Source: UMGS1840 sp045661305
GTDB lineage: Bacteria; Bacillota; Clostridia; UMGS1840
DNA length: 64,000 nucleotides
Direction: 5' to 3'
Assembly: GCA_045661305.1 (NCBI GenBank)
Contig: JAZRFJ010000009.1
Coordinates: 1-64,000 of the forward strand
A model generated the notes under the pieces. The model made no database searches, was not told the DNA's origin, and worked only from the letters and a program-made list of their open reading frames with translations. How positions within the stretch are numbered: position 1 is the stretch's first letter; every line of letters begins with the position of its first letter. The translations under genes and the position numbers were made by a program. Below, piece by piece: positions 34,210 to 43,172 of the stretch.

Positions 34210-34347
34210 ATGGATAGAAATCAGAACAACCAGAATAACCAGAATCAGCAGAACAATCAGAATAATCAGAATAACCAGAACAATCAGAACCAGAAAAACA
34301 ACAAAAAAAATCAGAACAATCAGCAGGAAAATCAGAACAACTATTAG
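34210..34347 (+). CDS. 45-residue Asn/Gln-rich peptide
   Basis: The predicted product starts MDRNQNNQNNQNQQNN and consists almost entirely of Asn and Gln with a few Lys, ending QENQNNY. The ATG at 34210 has an excellent ribosome site (GGGGGAGG at 34195-34202) and a strong terminator follows at 34371, so it looks like a real transcription unit rather than a random repeat. No signal peptide or Cys. Low-complexity N/Q-rich peptides can aggregate or act in spore coats, but no function is known to me for this one. The repeat unit CAGAAYAAY makes the tract prone to length change. Confidence 0.5.
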   Translation: MDRNQNNQNNQNQQNNQNNQNNQNNQNQKNNKKNQNNQQENQNNY

Positions 34348-34370
34348 TATTCTATTTTTCAAAAAAGCTA

Positions 34371-34411
34371 AAAAAGACTGTCCCGCTTTACTTACAGGAC
34401 AGTCTTTTTTT
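34371..34411 (+). terminator. Rho-independent terminator
   Basis: AAAGACTGTCC and GGACAGTCTTT form an 11-bp stem followed by a T run; the A run upstream allows use from both strands, so it may also end the tRNA-Arg transcript. Confidence 0.85.
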
Positions 34412-34425
34412 ATGTTATTTATTTA

Positions 34426-34502
34426 TGGTGTGCCTGATGCGATTCGAACGCACTGCCTTCAGAGTCGGAGTCTGACGCTCTATCCAAGTGAGCTACAGGC
34501 AC
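34426..34502 (-). tRNA. tRNA-Arg (anticodon CCG)
   Basis: On the minus strand the acceptor stem is GTGCCTG/CAGGCAC with discriminator A and an encoded CCA. The anticodon stem TCAGA/TCTGA encloses CTCCGAC (anticodon CCG, codon CGG). The T arm has GTGCG-TTCGAAT-CGCAT. It lies just downstream of ricT on the same strand. Confidence 0.93.
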
Positions 34503-34553
34503 ACGCTGTAATTAACACAATGTACAAAATGTATAAAATATTACATAAAATTA

Positions 34554-35417
34554 TTATTCTTTTTCAATTTCTTTAATTTCAGGGTCAACTTCATCTGTCA
34601 CAACAGCGTGCTTTATAACCTTAAGCTCTTTTTTATCGTAAGCTGTAATTGTTCCTGTTTCGGAATTTAATACTTTAACAATACCTGTTAAAACGCTGAC
34701 ATCAAAAACTGTGCCTTCTTTTCCGTTAGGGGTGATTACAACTGAGCCTTGTCTTGGTGTGTCTTTCCACATCTGCTCATATGTGCTTTGCTCGTAATTA
34801 AGGCAACACATAAGTCTTCCGCAAGTTCCTGAAATTTTTGTCGGATTAAGTGATAAGTTCTGGTCTTTAGCCATTTTTATTGTAACAGGTTTGAAGTCTG
34901 ATAAAAATGATGAACAGCAACATTGTCTTCCGCAGCTGCCGAAGCATTTTAACATTTTTGCCTCATCTCTTACACCGATTTGTCTAAGTTCAATTCTTGT
35001 TCTGAAAACTGCTGCAAGGTCTTTTACAAGCTCCCTAAAATCAATTCTTCCGTCTGCAGAAAAATAGAAAAGGATTTTACTTCTGTCAAAGGTATATTCA
35101 ACCTCAATAAGATTCATATTTAATCCATGAGCCTTGATTTTTTCTAAAGCAATACCAAATGCTTTCTTCTCTTTTTCCTTGTTTTCCTGTAATATTTCAG
35201 TATCTTTTTTAGTTGCAATACGGATAACGGGCTTTAGGGGCGGAATAATTTGTTCTTCGTCAATTTGTGAATTTCCCCTTACAACATAGCCATACTCTTG
35301 ACCTCTTGCAGTTTCAACGATTACACATTCGTCTTTTTCAATTTTAAATTCGCCAGGAGAAAAGTAATAAATTTTGCCCTGTTTTTTAAATCTTACGCTA
35401 ACAACTTCTATCATCAT
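34554..35417 (-). CDS. ricT: PSP1-domain protein RicT (YaaT)
   Basis: A 287-residue PSP1-family protein homologous to B. subtilis RicT/YaaT, part of the Ric complex that affects sporulation, biofilm formation and mRNA maturation by RNase Y. The conserved cysteine region is clear: KCFGSCGRQCCCSSFL near residue 150 and ISGTCGRLMCCLNYEQ near 182; these cysteines bind Fe-S clusters in the B. subtilis complex. In B. subtilis this gene also lies next to holB, as here. The start could be either of two adjacent ATG codons (35417 or 35414). Confidence 0.93.
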   Translation of the reverse strand: MMIEVVSVRFKKQGKIYYFSPGEFKIEKDECVIVETARGQEYGYVVRGNSQIDEEQIIPPLKPVIRIATKKDTEILQENKEKEKKAFGIALEKIKAHGLNMNLIEVEYTFDRSKILFYFSADGRIDFRELVKDLAAVFRTRIELRQIGVRDEAKMLKCFGSCGRQCCCSSFLSDFKPVTIKMAKDQNLSLNPTKISGTCGRLMCCLNYEQSTYEQMWKDTPRQGSVVITPNGKEGTVFDVSVLTGIVKVLNSETGTITAYDKKELKVIKHAVVTDEVDPEIKEIEKE

Positions 35418-35434
35418 AATTTAAAAATTCCTCT

Positions 35435-36409
35435 CTATCCTAAAAGTACAGCTCTTATATCATTAAGTGCCGAAAGTACAGCTAAATTGTATTTTATATT
35501 TGAATTAAGTCTTTTTATAAGCTCAAATACTATATTTGATATATCATAAAGCTGTCCTGTTTTTATATCTATGTTATCATAGTCTGCATCTTTATTTATA
35601 ACATCTGCTTTTTCATTTTTCTTTATTATGTCAAAGATAACAGTATTTATAACATTAAAAATAAACTCTTTTTCTTTTTCATATTTTATAATAAGACCGT
35701 AAAGCCTTAAAAGTCCGCTGATATTTTTTTCTTTTAAAAACATACAAGCCGTTTTAATTATTTCATCTCGTATGTTTTGGTGCTCCTCGGAAATTGAAAG
35801 CTTATATGCCTCGGTCACACTTCCCATAGACAGCGATAAAAGAGAATCGGGTATATCAATTTCATACTTTTCTTTTATAATCTCTTTTACTGTTTTTTCT
35901 GTAAGGGGAGTGAAATTAACTATTGTACCTCTCGAAACAATCGTTGGCAAAAGAATCTCAGTATTTGTTACAATCAGTATAAAAACAACATATGACGGCG
36001 GTTCTTCAAGGGATTTTAATATAGCATTCTGAGCGTTTATGTTCATTTTATCTGCATTTTTTATGATATATATTTTCTTCTCAAATACTGACGGCTTTAT
36101 ATAAATGTCTGTTATCACTTCTCTTATCTGGTCAACTGTTATTACTTTTTTTGTTTTTCCTTTATCCAGAAGTAAGTCTATAACTTTATAGTCAGGTGAT
36201 GTATTATCAGAAAACTGTTTGCAGGGAATACACTTATTGCAACCTGATTTTTCTTTGCAGATAATAGATTTTGCAAATTCTTCTGCAAGAAGAAAACGAC
36301 CTGTACCTTCATTCCCTGAAAAAATATAACAGTGATTAATTTTATTTGTTTCTACTGCATTTATAAGAAGTGATTTAGCACTGCTTTGCTCTTTTACTTT
36401 TTCATACAT
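35435..36409 (-). CDS. holB: DNA polymerase III δ' subunit
   Basis: Clamp-loader subunit of 324 residues. The N-terminal AAA+ domain has SGNEGTGRFLLAEEFAK, where the Walker A Lys is Arg, and a four-cysteine zinc module (CKEKSGCNKCIPCKQF) near residue 55, followed by AQNAILKSLEEPPSYVVFIL (sensor/SRC-type region, with the SRG arginine in IVSRGT). δ' subunits commonly have a non-functional P-loop, so the Arg is not surprising. It overlaps the end of the pseudouridine synthase gene by 16 bases and precedes ricT by 17. Confidence 0.9.
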   Translation of the reverse strand: MYEKVKEQSSAKSLLINAVETNKINHCYIFSGNEGTGRFLLAEEFAKSIICKEKSGCNKCIPCKQFSDNTSPDYKVIDLLLDKGKTKKVITVDQIREVITDIYIKPSVFEKKIYIIKNADKMNINAQNAILKSLEEPPSYVVFILIVTNTEILLPTIVSRGTIVNFTPLTEKTVKEIIKEKYEIDIPDSLLSLSMGSVTEAYKLSISEEHQNIRDEIIKTACMFLKEKNISGLLRLYGLIIKYEKEKEFIFNVINTVIFDIIKKNEKADVINKDADYDNIDIKTGQLYDISNIVFELIKRLNSNIKYNLAVLSALNDIRAVLLG

Positions 36410-37116
36410 ATACCCTTAACCTCATCTTCGGTCATTTCTCTGTATTCACCTGATTTTAAATTTTCGTCAAGACAAACATTTCCGATAGAAACCCTTTTTA
36501 AATAGGTAACTGTTCTTCCTAATGTTTCAAACATTCTTTTAACCTGATGGTATTTACCCTCTGTAATAGTTAAGAAACAGGAATTTTCATTTAAAATTTC
36601 AAGCATTGCACTTTTGCATATCTCTTCTTTTCCCATATCATTTAAAATAATTCCGTCTTTGAAAATTTGGATAAATTTTTCTTCTAAACTACCGTCAAGA
36701 CAAACATAGTATTTTTTTTCAACATGATTTTTCGGTCCTGTAACGAGGTGAGCAAGCGGTCCGTCAGTTGTTAAAAACAAAAAGCCTTCGGTGTCTTTAT
36801 CAAGTCTTCCAGCAGGGAAAATTTTTGCTTTTGGTAAATCATCAGAAAGTAAATCTAAAACAGTTTTTTGATATCTGTCTTCTGTTGCACTTAAATAACC
36901 TGACGGCTTATTCATCATAATATAATAATTTTCTTTATGTGTAAGCTTTTCGTTATTTAAGATAACTTCATCGCACATCGTATCAACTTTAAAAGCACCG
37001 TCGGAAATAGTTTTTCCGTTTACTTTTACTAAAGATTTTCTTATAAGCGCGGTTGCGTCTTTTCTTGAATATGTGCTTGAATCACACAAAAATTTATCTA
37101 AACGGATTTTAGCCAT
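36394..37116 (-). CDS. RsuA/RluB-family pseudouridine synthase
   Basis: Isomerises uridine to pseudouridine in rRNA. The 240-residue protein has an N-terminal S4 domain (RLDKFLCDSSTYSRKDATALI) and the catalytic motif GRLDKDTEGFLFLTTDG near residue 103, where the Asp is the nucleophile, then GKYHQVKRMFETLG. This is the RsuA subgroup (16S U516 type) by length and motif; the target base is not proven. It sits between panT and holB in a tight minus-strand operon. Confidence 0.88.
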   Translation of the reverse strand: MAKIRLDKFLCDSSTYSRKDATALIRKSLVKVNGKTISDGAFKVDTMCDEVILNNEKLTHKENYYIMMNKPSGYLSATEDRYQKTVLDLLSDDLPKAKIFPAGRLDKDTEGFLFLTTDGPLAHLVTGPKNHVEKKYYVCLDGSLEEKFIQIFKDGIILNDMGKEEICKSAMLEILNENSCFLTITEGKYHQVKRMFETLGRTVTYLKRVSIGNVCLDENLKSGEYREMTEDEVKGICMKK

Positions 37117-37123
37117 TTCTTCC

Positions 37124-37702
37124 TCATTTCTTATCTCTTGCAGAAAGTATTCTTACTATAACAGGACTTAAAACAATATTAAAAATAAGCTCAAAAATAA
37201 AGTTTAAGCCAACAAGTCCCACAATCATATATTCTCCTACATTCTCACCAAAACCATTTCCTAATGCCCAGGATGAAACAGTAGGCATAAAGAATAAAAG
37301 ACATCCGATAAGGAAAATTCCTGTATTTACAACAGGACAAACGATAGCTGAGAAAATAGTTGCAAGATATTTATTTTTCTTTTTGAAAACATCAAAAACT
37401 ATTCCCGCACAAAGTCCGCATAAAATTCCTTTTAATAAAACGGTGACGATTGTTCCTGGCACATTTACAGTTAAAAACGCAGCAGCATCTCCGCTTATTA
37501 AAACAACAGCTCCAAAAACAAAACCAAGCCATGCAGCAACCTTTTTACCGCAGCTTGCAGCACCGATAACAATCGGAATAAGAACAAGTGAAACTGAGAA
37601 CATTCCAAGCTTTATGAATGAGCCCATAAACTGTAATATTATAACAAGTGCTGTGAGTATAGCACCAAGTACCATTGATTTTGTTGATAATTTAGTATTC
37701 AT
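37124..37702 (-). CDS. panT: ECF transporter S component, probably pantothenate (PanT)
   Basis: A 192-residue membrane protein with about six hydrophobic segments, of the ECF S-component type (SMVLGAILTALVIILQFM, AASCGKKVAAWLGFVFGAVVL, VPGTIVTVLLKGILCGLCAGIVF). It begins two bases after the stop of coaX, which makes a pantothenate-transport role likely: coupling of PanT-type S components with pantothenate kinase is known in Firmicutes. The assignment to pantothenate is from context, not from binding residues. No energizing genes are nearby. Confidence 0.7.
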   Translation of the reverse strand: MNTKLSTKSMVLGAILTALVIILQFMGSFIKLGMFSVSLVLIPIVIGAASCGKKVAAWLGFVFGAVVLISGDAAAFLTVNVPGTIVTVLLKGILCGLCAGIVFDVFKKKNKYLATIFSAIVCPVVNTGIFLIGCLLFFMPTVSSWALGNGFGENVGEYMIVGLVGLNFIFELIFNIVLSPVIVRILSARDKK

Positions 37703-37704
37703 TT

Positions 37705-38499
37705 TTATTTCCTTTCTTTTCTGTTATTTTCCCAGATTACATATAAGCCTGTAAGAAGTAAATCTTTTTCGTAATGGATTTCGTGCTTGCAGTAGGGAAC
37801 AATATATTTTGAATGTCCGCCTGTTGCAACAATAGTTATTTCTTCTTTTTTTATGCCTTTTTGTGAAAGCTCAGATAAAAATCTGTCAAGCATTCCGTCA
37901 AGCATACAGGCATTACCGTATATAATTCCTGACTTCATACAATCTGTTGTATTGGTTTCGATTGTATTTTTGGGGTTGTCTAAGCTTATTCCCTGTAAAA
38001 GTGCAGTATTATTTGTAAGTGCGTTTAAAGATACAGTTACACCCGGCATAATTGCACAGCCGATAAAATTATTATCATTATCAGTTACACTTATCGTCGT
38101 TGCAGTTCCCATATCTATAACTATAACTGCAGTTTTATAAAGAAATCTCGCTGCAACATTGTCTACCACAAGGTCGCACCCTAATTGAGATGGATTGTTT
38201 GTGTTTATTTTAAGTCCTGTTTTTACTCCCGGACCAACGAAAAGCGGTTCAATACCAATAGCTTTTTTTACAGCTTCAAAAAAAGCTCCGTTAAGCTGGG
38301 GAACAACACTTGAAATAATACATCCCTCAAAATTTTCTTTTTCCATACGGTACAATGTGAGAATTTCAAGAAAAGAAATTGCAAGCTGGTCTTCGGTTTG
38401 TCGCCTGTCGGTCGACATCCTTGATACAAAATGCACATTTTTGTTATCGACAGCTCCGATTACAATATTGGAGTTACCGATATCGATTGCAAGAATCAT
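37705..38499 (-). CDS. coaX: Type III pantothenate kinase
   Basis: First step of coenzyme A synthesis, phosphorylating pantothenate. The 264-residue protein starts MILAIDIGNSNIVIGAVDN (ASKHA phosphate-1 motif with the catalytic Asp) and has GPGVKTGLKI near residue 93, CDLVVDNVAARFLYKTAVIVIDMGTATT near 110, and GCAIMPGV near 145, all typical of CoaX. It heads the coaX-panT-rsuA-holB-ricT operon. Confidence 0.95.
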   Translation of the reverse strand: MILAIDIGNSNIVIGAVDNKNVHFVSRMSTDRRQTEDQLAISFLEILTLYRMEKENFEGCIISSVVPQLNGAFFEAVKKAIGIEPLFVGPGVKTGLKINTNNPSQLGCDLVVDNVAARFLYKTAVIVIDMGTATTISVTDNDNNFIGCAIMPGVTVSLNALTNNTALLQGISLDNPKNTIETNTTDCMKSGIIYGNACMLDGMLDRFLSELSQKGIKKEEITIVATGGHSKYIVPYCKHEIHYEKDLLLTGLYVIWENNRKERK

Positions 38500-38561
38500 T
38501 TTTTAGTTTCTCCCTTCGTTTTTGCTCTTTTTTAAAAAGATACAATTACTATATGAATTTT

Positions 38562-39824
38562 TTATATGTCTTTTTTTACTCTTAATGTTCTTTTCATTTT
38601 ATCTTGTCTTCTCTTCTTTTTCTTTCTTTCAGAATCTATAATGTAGTATGCACAAAGTGCAATAAAAAGAAGAATAAGTACAAGAATTATAGTAAATATA
38701 GTTTTAATAATATTATAGAATGTTATTTTTTTAACTGCAGTACCGTTAAGTGTAAGGTCGGTTATTTTTTCATTCTCAAAAGAAATATCAACTGTTGCGT
38801 TATATGAAGACGCCTTTTTATAGCCTTTTTCGATGTTTGGTGTATAGGTAAGATTCTGAACTGTTGCATCTATCGGTACAGTAATCATTACAGCTTCAGG
38901 AAGTGAAAAATTAACTTCTCCTGTTTTTCCCAATAACCCTTTTAATTTGGCATTAGGTAAATGAATACGAACATCTTCGGGTGAAATGGTTATTGTATGA
39001 TAATTATTAAAAGCAAAGTCAAGAAGCTTTTTAATATCATTTTGTCTTTCTTCTTCACCCTCGCAGTTCATCGACACACAAATTACATTGAAACCGTTTT
39101 TCCCCGCGGTTGCTACTGCAGTATATTTTCCTTCATCAGTATATCCGTAAAGTCCGCTTGTAACTCCCTCATAGCTTGAGAGAAGATTACATTTAGATAC
39201 TAAAGTTCTTTCATACAAAACTTTAGTGTTCATCGGAAGGACATAGCTTTTTGCACCTGCGATTTCCATAAATACAGGCTCACCTGAAGCGTAATTCATA
39301 ATAAGTGCAAGGTCTTCTGCAGTTGTATAATTTTCTTTGTTATGAATTCCTGTTACATTTGAGAAGTGAGTGTTTGTTGCACCAAGCTCTGCAGCTTTTT
39401 CGTTCATCTTTTTAACAAGTGCATCTGTACTTCCAAAAATTTTTGTCGCTGCTGAAACACAGCAGTCGTTATACGATTGAAGAAGCATACCGTAAAGAAG
39501 TTCTCTTATTGTCAAAACCTCTCCTGGAACAAGACCTAAATTGTTAGTATTTGAAACAGTATCAATAACTGACTGTTCAATAGTAACAAGCTCGTCTAGA
39601 TTCCCGTTTTCAATAATTACGAGTGCTGCCATTATTTTTGTAAGTCCGGCAGGGTATTGTACCTTCTGCGGATTTTTTGAATATATTGCCTGACCTGAGC
39701 TTGCGTCAATAAGCACAACAGATTCTGACGAAACGCTAAAATCTGCTTTAGGTGCAGCATATGCACTCTGGCAAACAATCAAAATAAATATTAAGATAAA
39801 GCTAAGAAAGTTTCTGAATTTCAT
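38562..39824 (-). CDS. DD-carboxypeptidase (S11/PBP5) homologue lacking catalytic residues
   Basis: A 420-residue protein with a signal peptide (cleavage near AYAA), an S11 peptidase-like domain, a PBP5-type C-terminal β domain and, unusually, a C-terminal membrane helix (residues about 380-400) with a basic tail. The SxxK motif reads G60-L-T-K63: the nucleophile serine codon is GGA (39645-39647). S117-Y-N119 of the second motif is kept. The KTG motif reads T222-S-G224. The frame is intact, so this looks like a maintained pseudoenzyme that may bind peptidoglycan or a partner. I chose the ATG at 39824 (GAAAGG upstream), not a GTG at 39860. Confidence 0.8.
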   Translation of the reverse strand: MKFRNFLSFILIFILIVCQSAYAAPKADFSVSSESVVLIDASSGQAIYSKNPQKVQYPAGLTKIMAALVIIENGNLDELVTIEQSVIDTVSNTNNLGLVPGEVLTIRELLYGMLLQSYNDCCVSAATKIFGSTDALVKKMNEKAAELGATNTHFSNVTGIHNKENYTTAEDLALIMNYASGEPVFMEIAGAKSYVLPMNTKVLYERTLVSKCNLLSSYEGVTSGLYGYTDEGKYTAVATAGKNGFNVICVSMNCEGEEERQNDIKKLLDFAFNNYHTITISPEDVRIHLPNAKLKGLLGKTGEVNFSLPEAVMITVPIDATVQNLTYTPNIEKGYKKASSYNATVDISFENEKITDLTLNGTAVKKITFYNIIKTIFTIILVLILLFIALCAYYIIDSERKKKKRRQDKMKRTLRVKKDI

Positions 39825-39926
39825 ATAACATTTTTCCTTTCGGTAAAAAAATTTTTCCACTTTTTATTATACATTATTATTTATAATTTTGCAAGGAATT
39901 TTTGAAAATTTACTGATTATTCCTCA

Positions 39927-41309
39927 TTATTTGTACGAAAAAAGCGGTTTATTTGGATTTTTTTTAATGAAATCTTCTTTTAAAAGTGAAAGAAATGTAT
40001 TTTCTTCCTTTAAAGAAAGAGCTTTATAAAACTTATAGAATTTTTCAAAAAGCTTTGGATGTGAAAGCGGTGGCTCGTTTTCAAGGAGCTTTCCGAAAGT
40101 TTCAAATATGTAAAACGGTGTTACATCATTTTTTTCAAACAAAAAGGGGAGTGCAAGCGGGAAAAATCCTTTGTTTGAAAGCTCTTCAAGTCCGTTTTCG
40201 GCATATTTTAGACGAATTATGTCATATACTGTGAGCCATTTTGTTTCTATAACCTGATACGGAGGATATGGTGAATATTTCATTTCAAATTCTTCTTTTT
40301 GTTTTTCTATTTGCGTTCCGCCAAGAACTTTTAAAAAACCAAGCTGAAGCATATCGGGCATAAGAGAATAAACCTTGTTAAAGCCTTTTATAAAGCTTTC
40401 CAAATCTTCATAGGGAAGCCCTGCAATAAGGTCAATATGTATGTGGATATTCCCGTTTTCCAAAAGCTTTTTCATATTTGAAAAAATAAGCTCGGTATCG
40501 TTTTTACGGTTTATTGCAGATAAAGTTTTTTCATTAAGCGATTGAAGTCCAGCCTCAAACTGTATAAGACCTTTGGGAGCTTTTTTTAGAATTTCAAAGC
40601 TTTCTTCATTAAAAAGCTCAGGCTTTATTTCAAAGTGAAAGCCTGTTTCATCTGCATTGTCTATAATAAATTTAAAAATTTCATTTGCGTCTTTTCTTAA
40701 ATTAAATGTCCTGTCAATAAACTTAACCTTTTTTACTTTGTTTTTTATAAAAAACATAAGTTCTTTTTTTACAGTTTCAAGAGGCTTATATTTTAACTCT
40801 CTTTCAAGTGATGAAATGCAATAACTGCATCTGTACGGACAGCCTCGTGAGCTTTCGTAATAAAAGGTTTTTCCCGGTAAAATGGGGGCAGAGTAGCAAA
40901 ACGGAGAAGAGGAAAAAGAAAACTCGATTTCTTTATTTGTGATATACTTATAAAACTGTGCTTCGCCCTCACCTGAAATTACTTTATCTGCATTTTCATA
41001 TTTTTTACCGCTGTAGCCTGCTTCAGGACCTCCGTAAACTATTTTTGTTTCGGGAAGAGCAAGCTTTATATCTGCACTTAATCTTTCTACAAGCCCTATA
41101 TTCCAGATATATGTTGAAAAACCGATTATATCAGGTTTTTTCTTTATAATATCATAAAAAGTATGCTCATAAGAATCATTAATGGTGTATTCCGCTATAT
41201 CGCAAGCTACACCATTTTCTTCTAAGAAAGCTTTTATTGAATAAATTGCGAGTGATATATGCGAATACCGTGCATTTATTCCTACTAAAAGTATTTTTTT
41301 GTTTTCCAT
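39927..41309 (-). CDS. B12-binding radical SAM protein (DUF4080 type)
   Basis: A 460-residue enzyme with an N-terminal cobalamin-binding-like domain (KKILLVGINARYSHISLAI, DIIGFSTYIWN, KIVYGGPEAGY), the radical SAM cluster motif in ESSRGCPYRCSYCISS near residue 160, and a C-terminal region like DUF4080. It would cleave S-adenosylmethionine to start a radical reaction; the substrate is unknown. It lies downstream of the M42 genes with an 11-base gap and upstream of the carboxypeptidase homologue. Confidence 0.88.
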   Translation of the reverse strand: MENKKILLVGINARYSHISLAIYSIKAFLEENGVACDIAEYTINDSYEHTFYDIIKKKPDIIGFSTYIWNIGLVERLSADIKLALPETKIVYGGPEAGYSGKKYENADKVISGEGEAQFYKYITNKEIEFSFSSSPFCYSAPILPGKTFYYESSRGCPYRCSYCISSLERELKYKPLETVKKELMFFIKNKVKKVKFIDRTFNLRKDANEIFKFIIDNADETGFHFEIKPELFNEESFEILKKAPKGLIQFEAGLQSLNEKTLSAINRKNDTELIFSNMKKLLENGNIHIHIDLIAGLPYEDLESFIKGFNKVYSLMPDMLQLGFLKVLGGTQIEKQKEEFEMKYSPYPPYQVIETKWLTVYDIIRLKYAENGLEELSNKGFFPLALPFLFEKNDVTPFYIFETFGKLLENEPPLSHPKLFEKFYKFYKALSLKEENTFLSLLKEDFIKKNPNKPLFSYK

Positions 41310-41320
41310 TTTTTTTGAAA

Positions 41321-42169
41321 TTATCCCTTTATAAATTTTATTGTTTCAGTTATCGTTTCTTTTTTAATTTTAAAAATTCCGTTTCCGATATTTTCTTTTT
41401 TAAGTGCAATTCCGCAGACATTGTTAATGCCAGATGATAGAAAATACTGTGAAGCAAAGGAAATATCTTTATCTGTTACAAATGAATCAAGCTCTGTTTT
41501 AAAATCAGAAATAAAGGAGCCTTCCTTTTTTATAAATGAGAGATTTTCTTTTACATCTTCGGAAAAACACAAAAAGTAAGCTTCATCGCAATTTAAGTTT
41601 TTTCCAAGTGCAAATACACCTTTTTTTTCTTCTCTTATAAATGCAAAAATAACTTTTTTATTATAATAATCTTTTATACATTCTAAGAAAATGTTTTTTA
41701 AAACAATGTGAGGAGCATTTGTAAAAACAGCATCACCGATATTTTCCCAAAAAATCTTTTCAGATAAAATATCTCCGCATTTTATATATTTTGAAGCTGT
41801 TTTTTCATTGTCATAGCCAAAATCACACTCAAGCTTTTTACTTTTACTATCAGCTTTTATATATCCGCATTTTCCACTGAGTGTAACAGCTTTTTTTCCG
41901 TTATATTCATCGCAGTAGCCTTTTAAGGAGGAAACAACAGCTTTTCCGTCATCTTTTATTTCATTTACCATAAAGGAATTATCAGAAACTGAAAAACAAA
42001 ATAAAACTGTTTTTGTTGTATCTTCTTTTGAATTTGGGTTTTTTACAGCAATAAGATTGTCAAAGCTGTCATAATATATTAAATCTGAGAATTGAGAAAT
42101 TTCCTTTTCAATTTCTTCTAAGTATGGTTTCTCAAAGCCATAAGCGGAAAAACAAGAATTTTTTGCCAT
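41321..42169 (-). CDS. Degenerate M42 aminopeptidase paralogue
   Basis: A 282-residue protein with no clear motif on its own, but it aligns with the two M42 peptidases encoded just upstream: GFEKPYLEEIEKEI, YDSFDNLIAV, a GYDNEKTASKYIKCGDIL stretch (compare IDTGLKNAEEFISIGDPI), IREEKKGVFAL (compare VREESGLYGI) and a closing TITETIKFI (compare DIKSLIKFI). The metal ligands are mostly lost: the H-x-D strand is CFSVSDN, the LDxRAG segment is APHIVL, and the C-terminal His is missing; only the Glu-Glu pair remains. The frame is intact, one base after the previous stop. It may be a structural subunit of a mixed oligomer (inference). Confidence 0.6.
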   Translation of the reverse strand: MAKNSCFSAYGFEKPYLEEIEKEISQFSDLIYYDSFDNLIAVKNPNSKEDTTKTVLFCFSVSDNSFMVNEIKDDGKAVVSSLKGYCDEYNGKKAVTLSGKCGYIKADSKSKKLECDFGYDNEKTASKYIKCGDILSEKIFWENIGDAVFTNAPHIVLKNIFLECIKDYYNKKVIFAFIREEKKGVFALGKNLNCDEAYFLCFSEDVKENLSFIKKEGSFISDFKTELDSFVTDKDISFASQYFLSSGINNVCGIALKKENIGNGIFKIKKETITETIKFIKG

Positions 42170-42170
42170 T

Positions 42171-43172
42171 TTATTTACTGTTCCTTTCTTCTAATATCTT
42201 TTGACATAAGTTTTGCATTTCAAAATAGTCATCTTTTGAAATAACTGTTACAGGTGAATGTATATATCTTCCCGGTAATGATAAAACTGTTGTGGGAATA
42301 CCGCCACCAAAATAAGCGATTGCATTCGCATCGTTACCGCCTGCAAGAGTAAGCTTTTTCTGGATTTTAATTTTGTTTTTCTTTGCAATTTTTATTAGTT
42401 CTTCATTAAAATTTTTGTCTGATACGCTTCCTCTATCCATAACGCTTATTGCAACACCGTTTCCAAGAACAGTTGTTTTTTCTGTAACCTCAGGCATGTC
42501 TGCACAGGTTGTTACCTCAAGTACAAGTGCATTTTTAAGGTTTATATCTTTATTTGATTTTAAGACATTTTTTGCACCTATTACTCCAAGCTCTTCTCTT
42601 GTTGTAAATACTGCTGTAAAGGAATATTTTTTTGAAAGTACAAGTGACAAAAGAATTGATACGCCTGCTCTGTCATCAAGAGCTTTTGCTTTTATAAGAT
42701 TATCCCCAAATTCTGTGTACTCACTTATCCAGTATATAGGGTCACCGATTTTTACATATTTTTTGGCATCTTCTTTTGATTTTGCACCAATGTCTATAAA
42801 AAAGTCATTATAGGAAATAGACTTGTCCTTCGATTTTTTCTTTAAATGAGGAGGAATATTTCCAATCACACCTTTAATTTTATCTTCGCCTATCATAACA
42901 GCATGAGAGGGGAGAATGTTTTCTAAAATTCCGCCAATAGCCTCAAACTTTATCATTCCCTCATCAGTTATCGCCTTAACTCCGAAAGCAACTTCATCTG
43001 TGTGTGCAAAAATTCCTAAATTATCAGGATTATCACCTTGTCTTACAACAATATTTCCGATTTTATCGACAGTATATTCTATATTTTCCTCGTCAAGCTT
43101 TTTTGTAATAAACTCAATCACTTTGTTTTCATAGCCTGATGCACCGCAAAGAGTACAAAGAGTGTTAAGCAT
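42171..43172 (-). CDS. M42 family metallopeptidase (1)
   Basis: A 333-residue zinc/cobalt aminopeptidase of the M42 (TET/glutamyl aminopeptidase, cellulase-M) family. Ligand motifs are in place: FAHTDEVAF, KALDDRAGVSIL, TREELGVIGAKNV, LEVTTCADMPE and GRYIHSPV. M42 enzymes form dodecameric tetrahedral shells that trim peptides. It overlaps the end of the upstream M42 gene by 8 bases, so the two are probably translated together. Confidence 0.9.
   Translation of the reverse strand: MLNTLCTLCGASGYENKVIEFITKKLDEENIEYTVDKIGNIVVRQGDNPDNLGIFAHTDEVAFGVKAITDEGMIKFEAIGGILENILPSHAVMIGEDKIKGVIGNIPPHLKKKSKDKSISYNDFFIDIGAKSKEDAKKYVKIGDPIYWISEYTEFGDNLIKAKALDDRAGVSILLSLVLSKKYSFTAVFTTREELGVIGAKNVLKSNKDINLKNALVLEVTTCADMPEVTEKTTVLGNGVAISVMDRGSVSDKNFNEELIKIAKKNKIKIQKKLTLAGGNDANAIAYFGGGIPTTVLSLPGRYIHSPVTVISKDDYFEMQNLCQKILEERNSK

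Noticed and set aside
34210..34347. CAGAAYAAY repeats as a possible CRISPR or satellite array
   Set aside because: Units are 3-9 bases, have no spacers, and lie inside an ORF with a good ribosome site.
36290..36409. Walker A lysine replaced by Arg in HolB
   Set aside because: δ' subunits frequently have a non-functional P-loop, so this is normal for the family and not a sign of decay.
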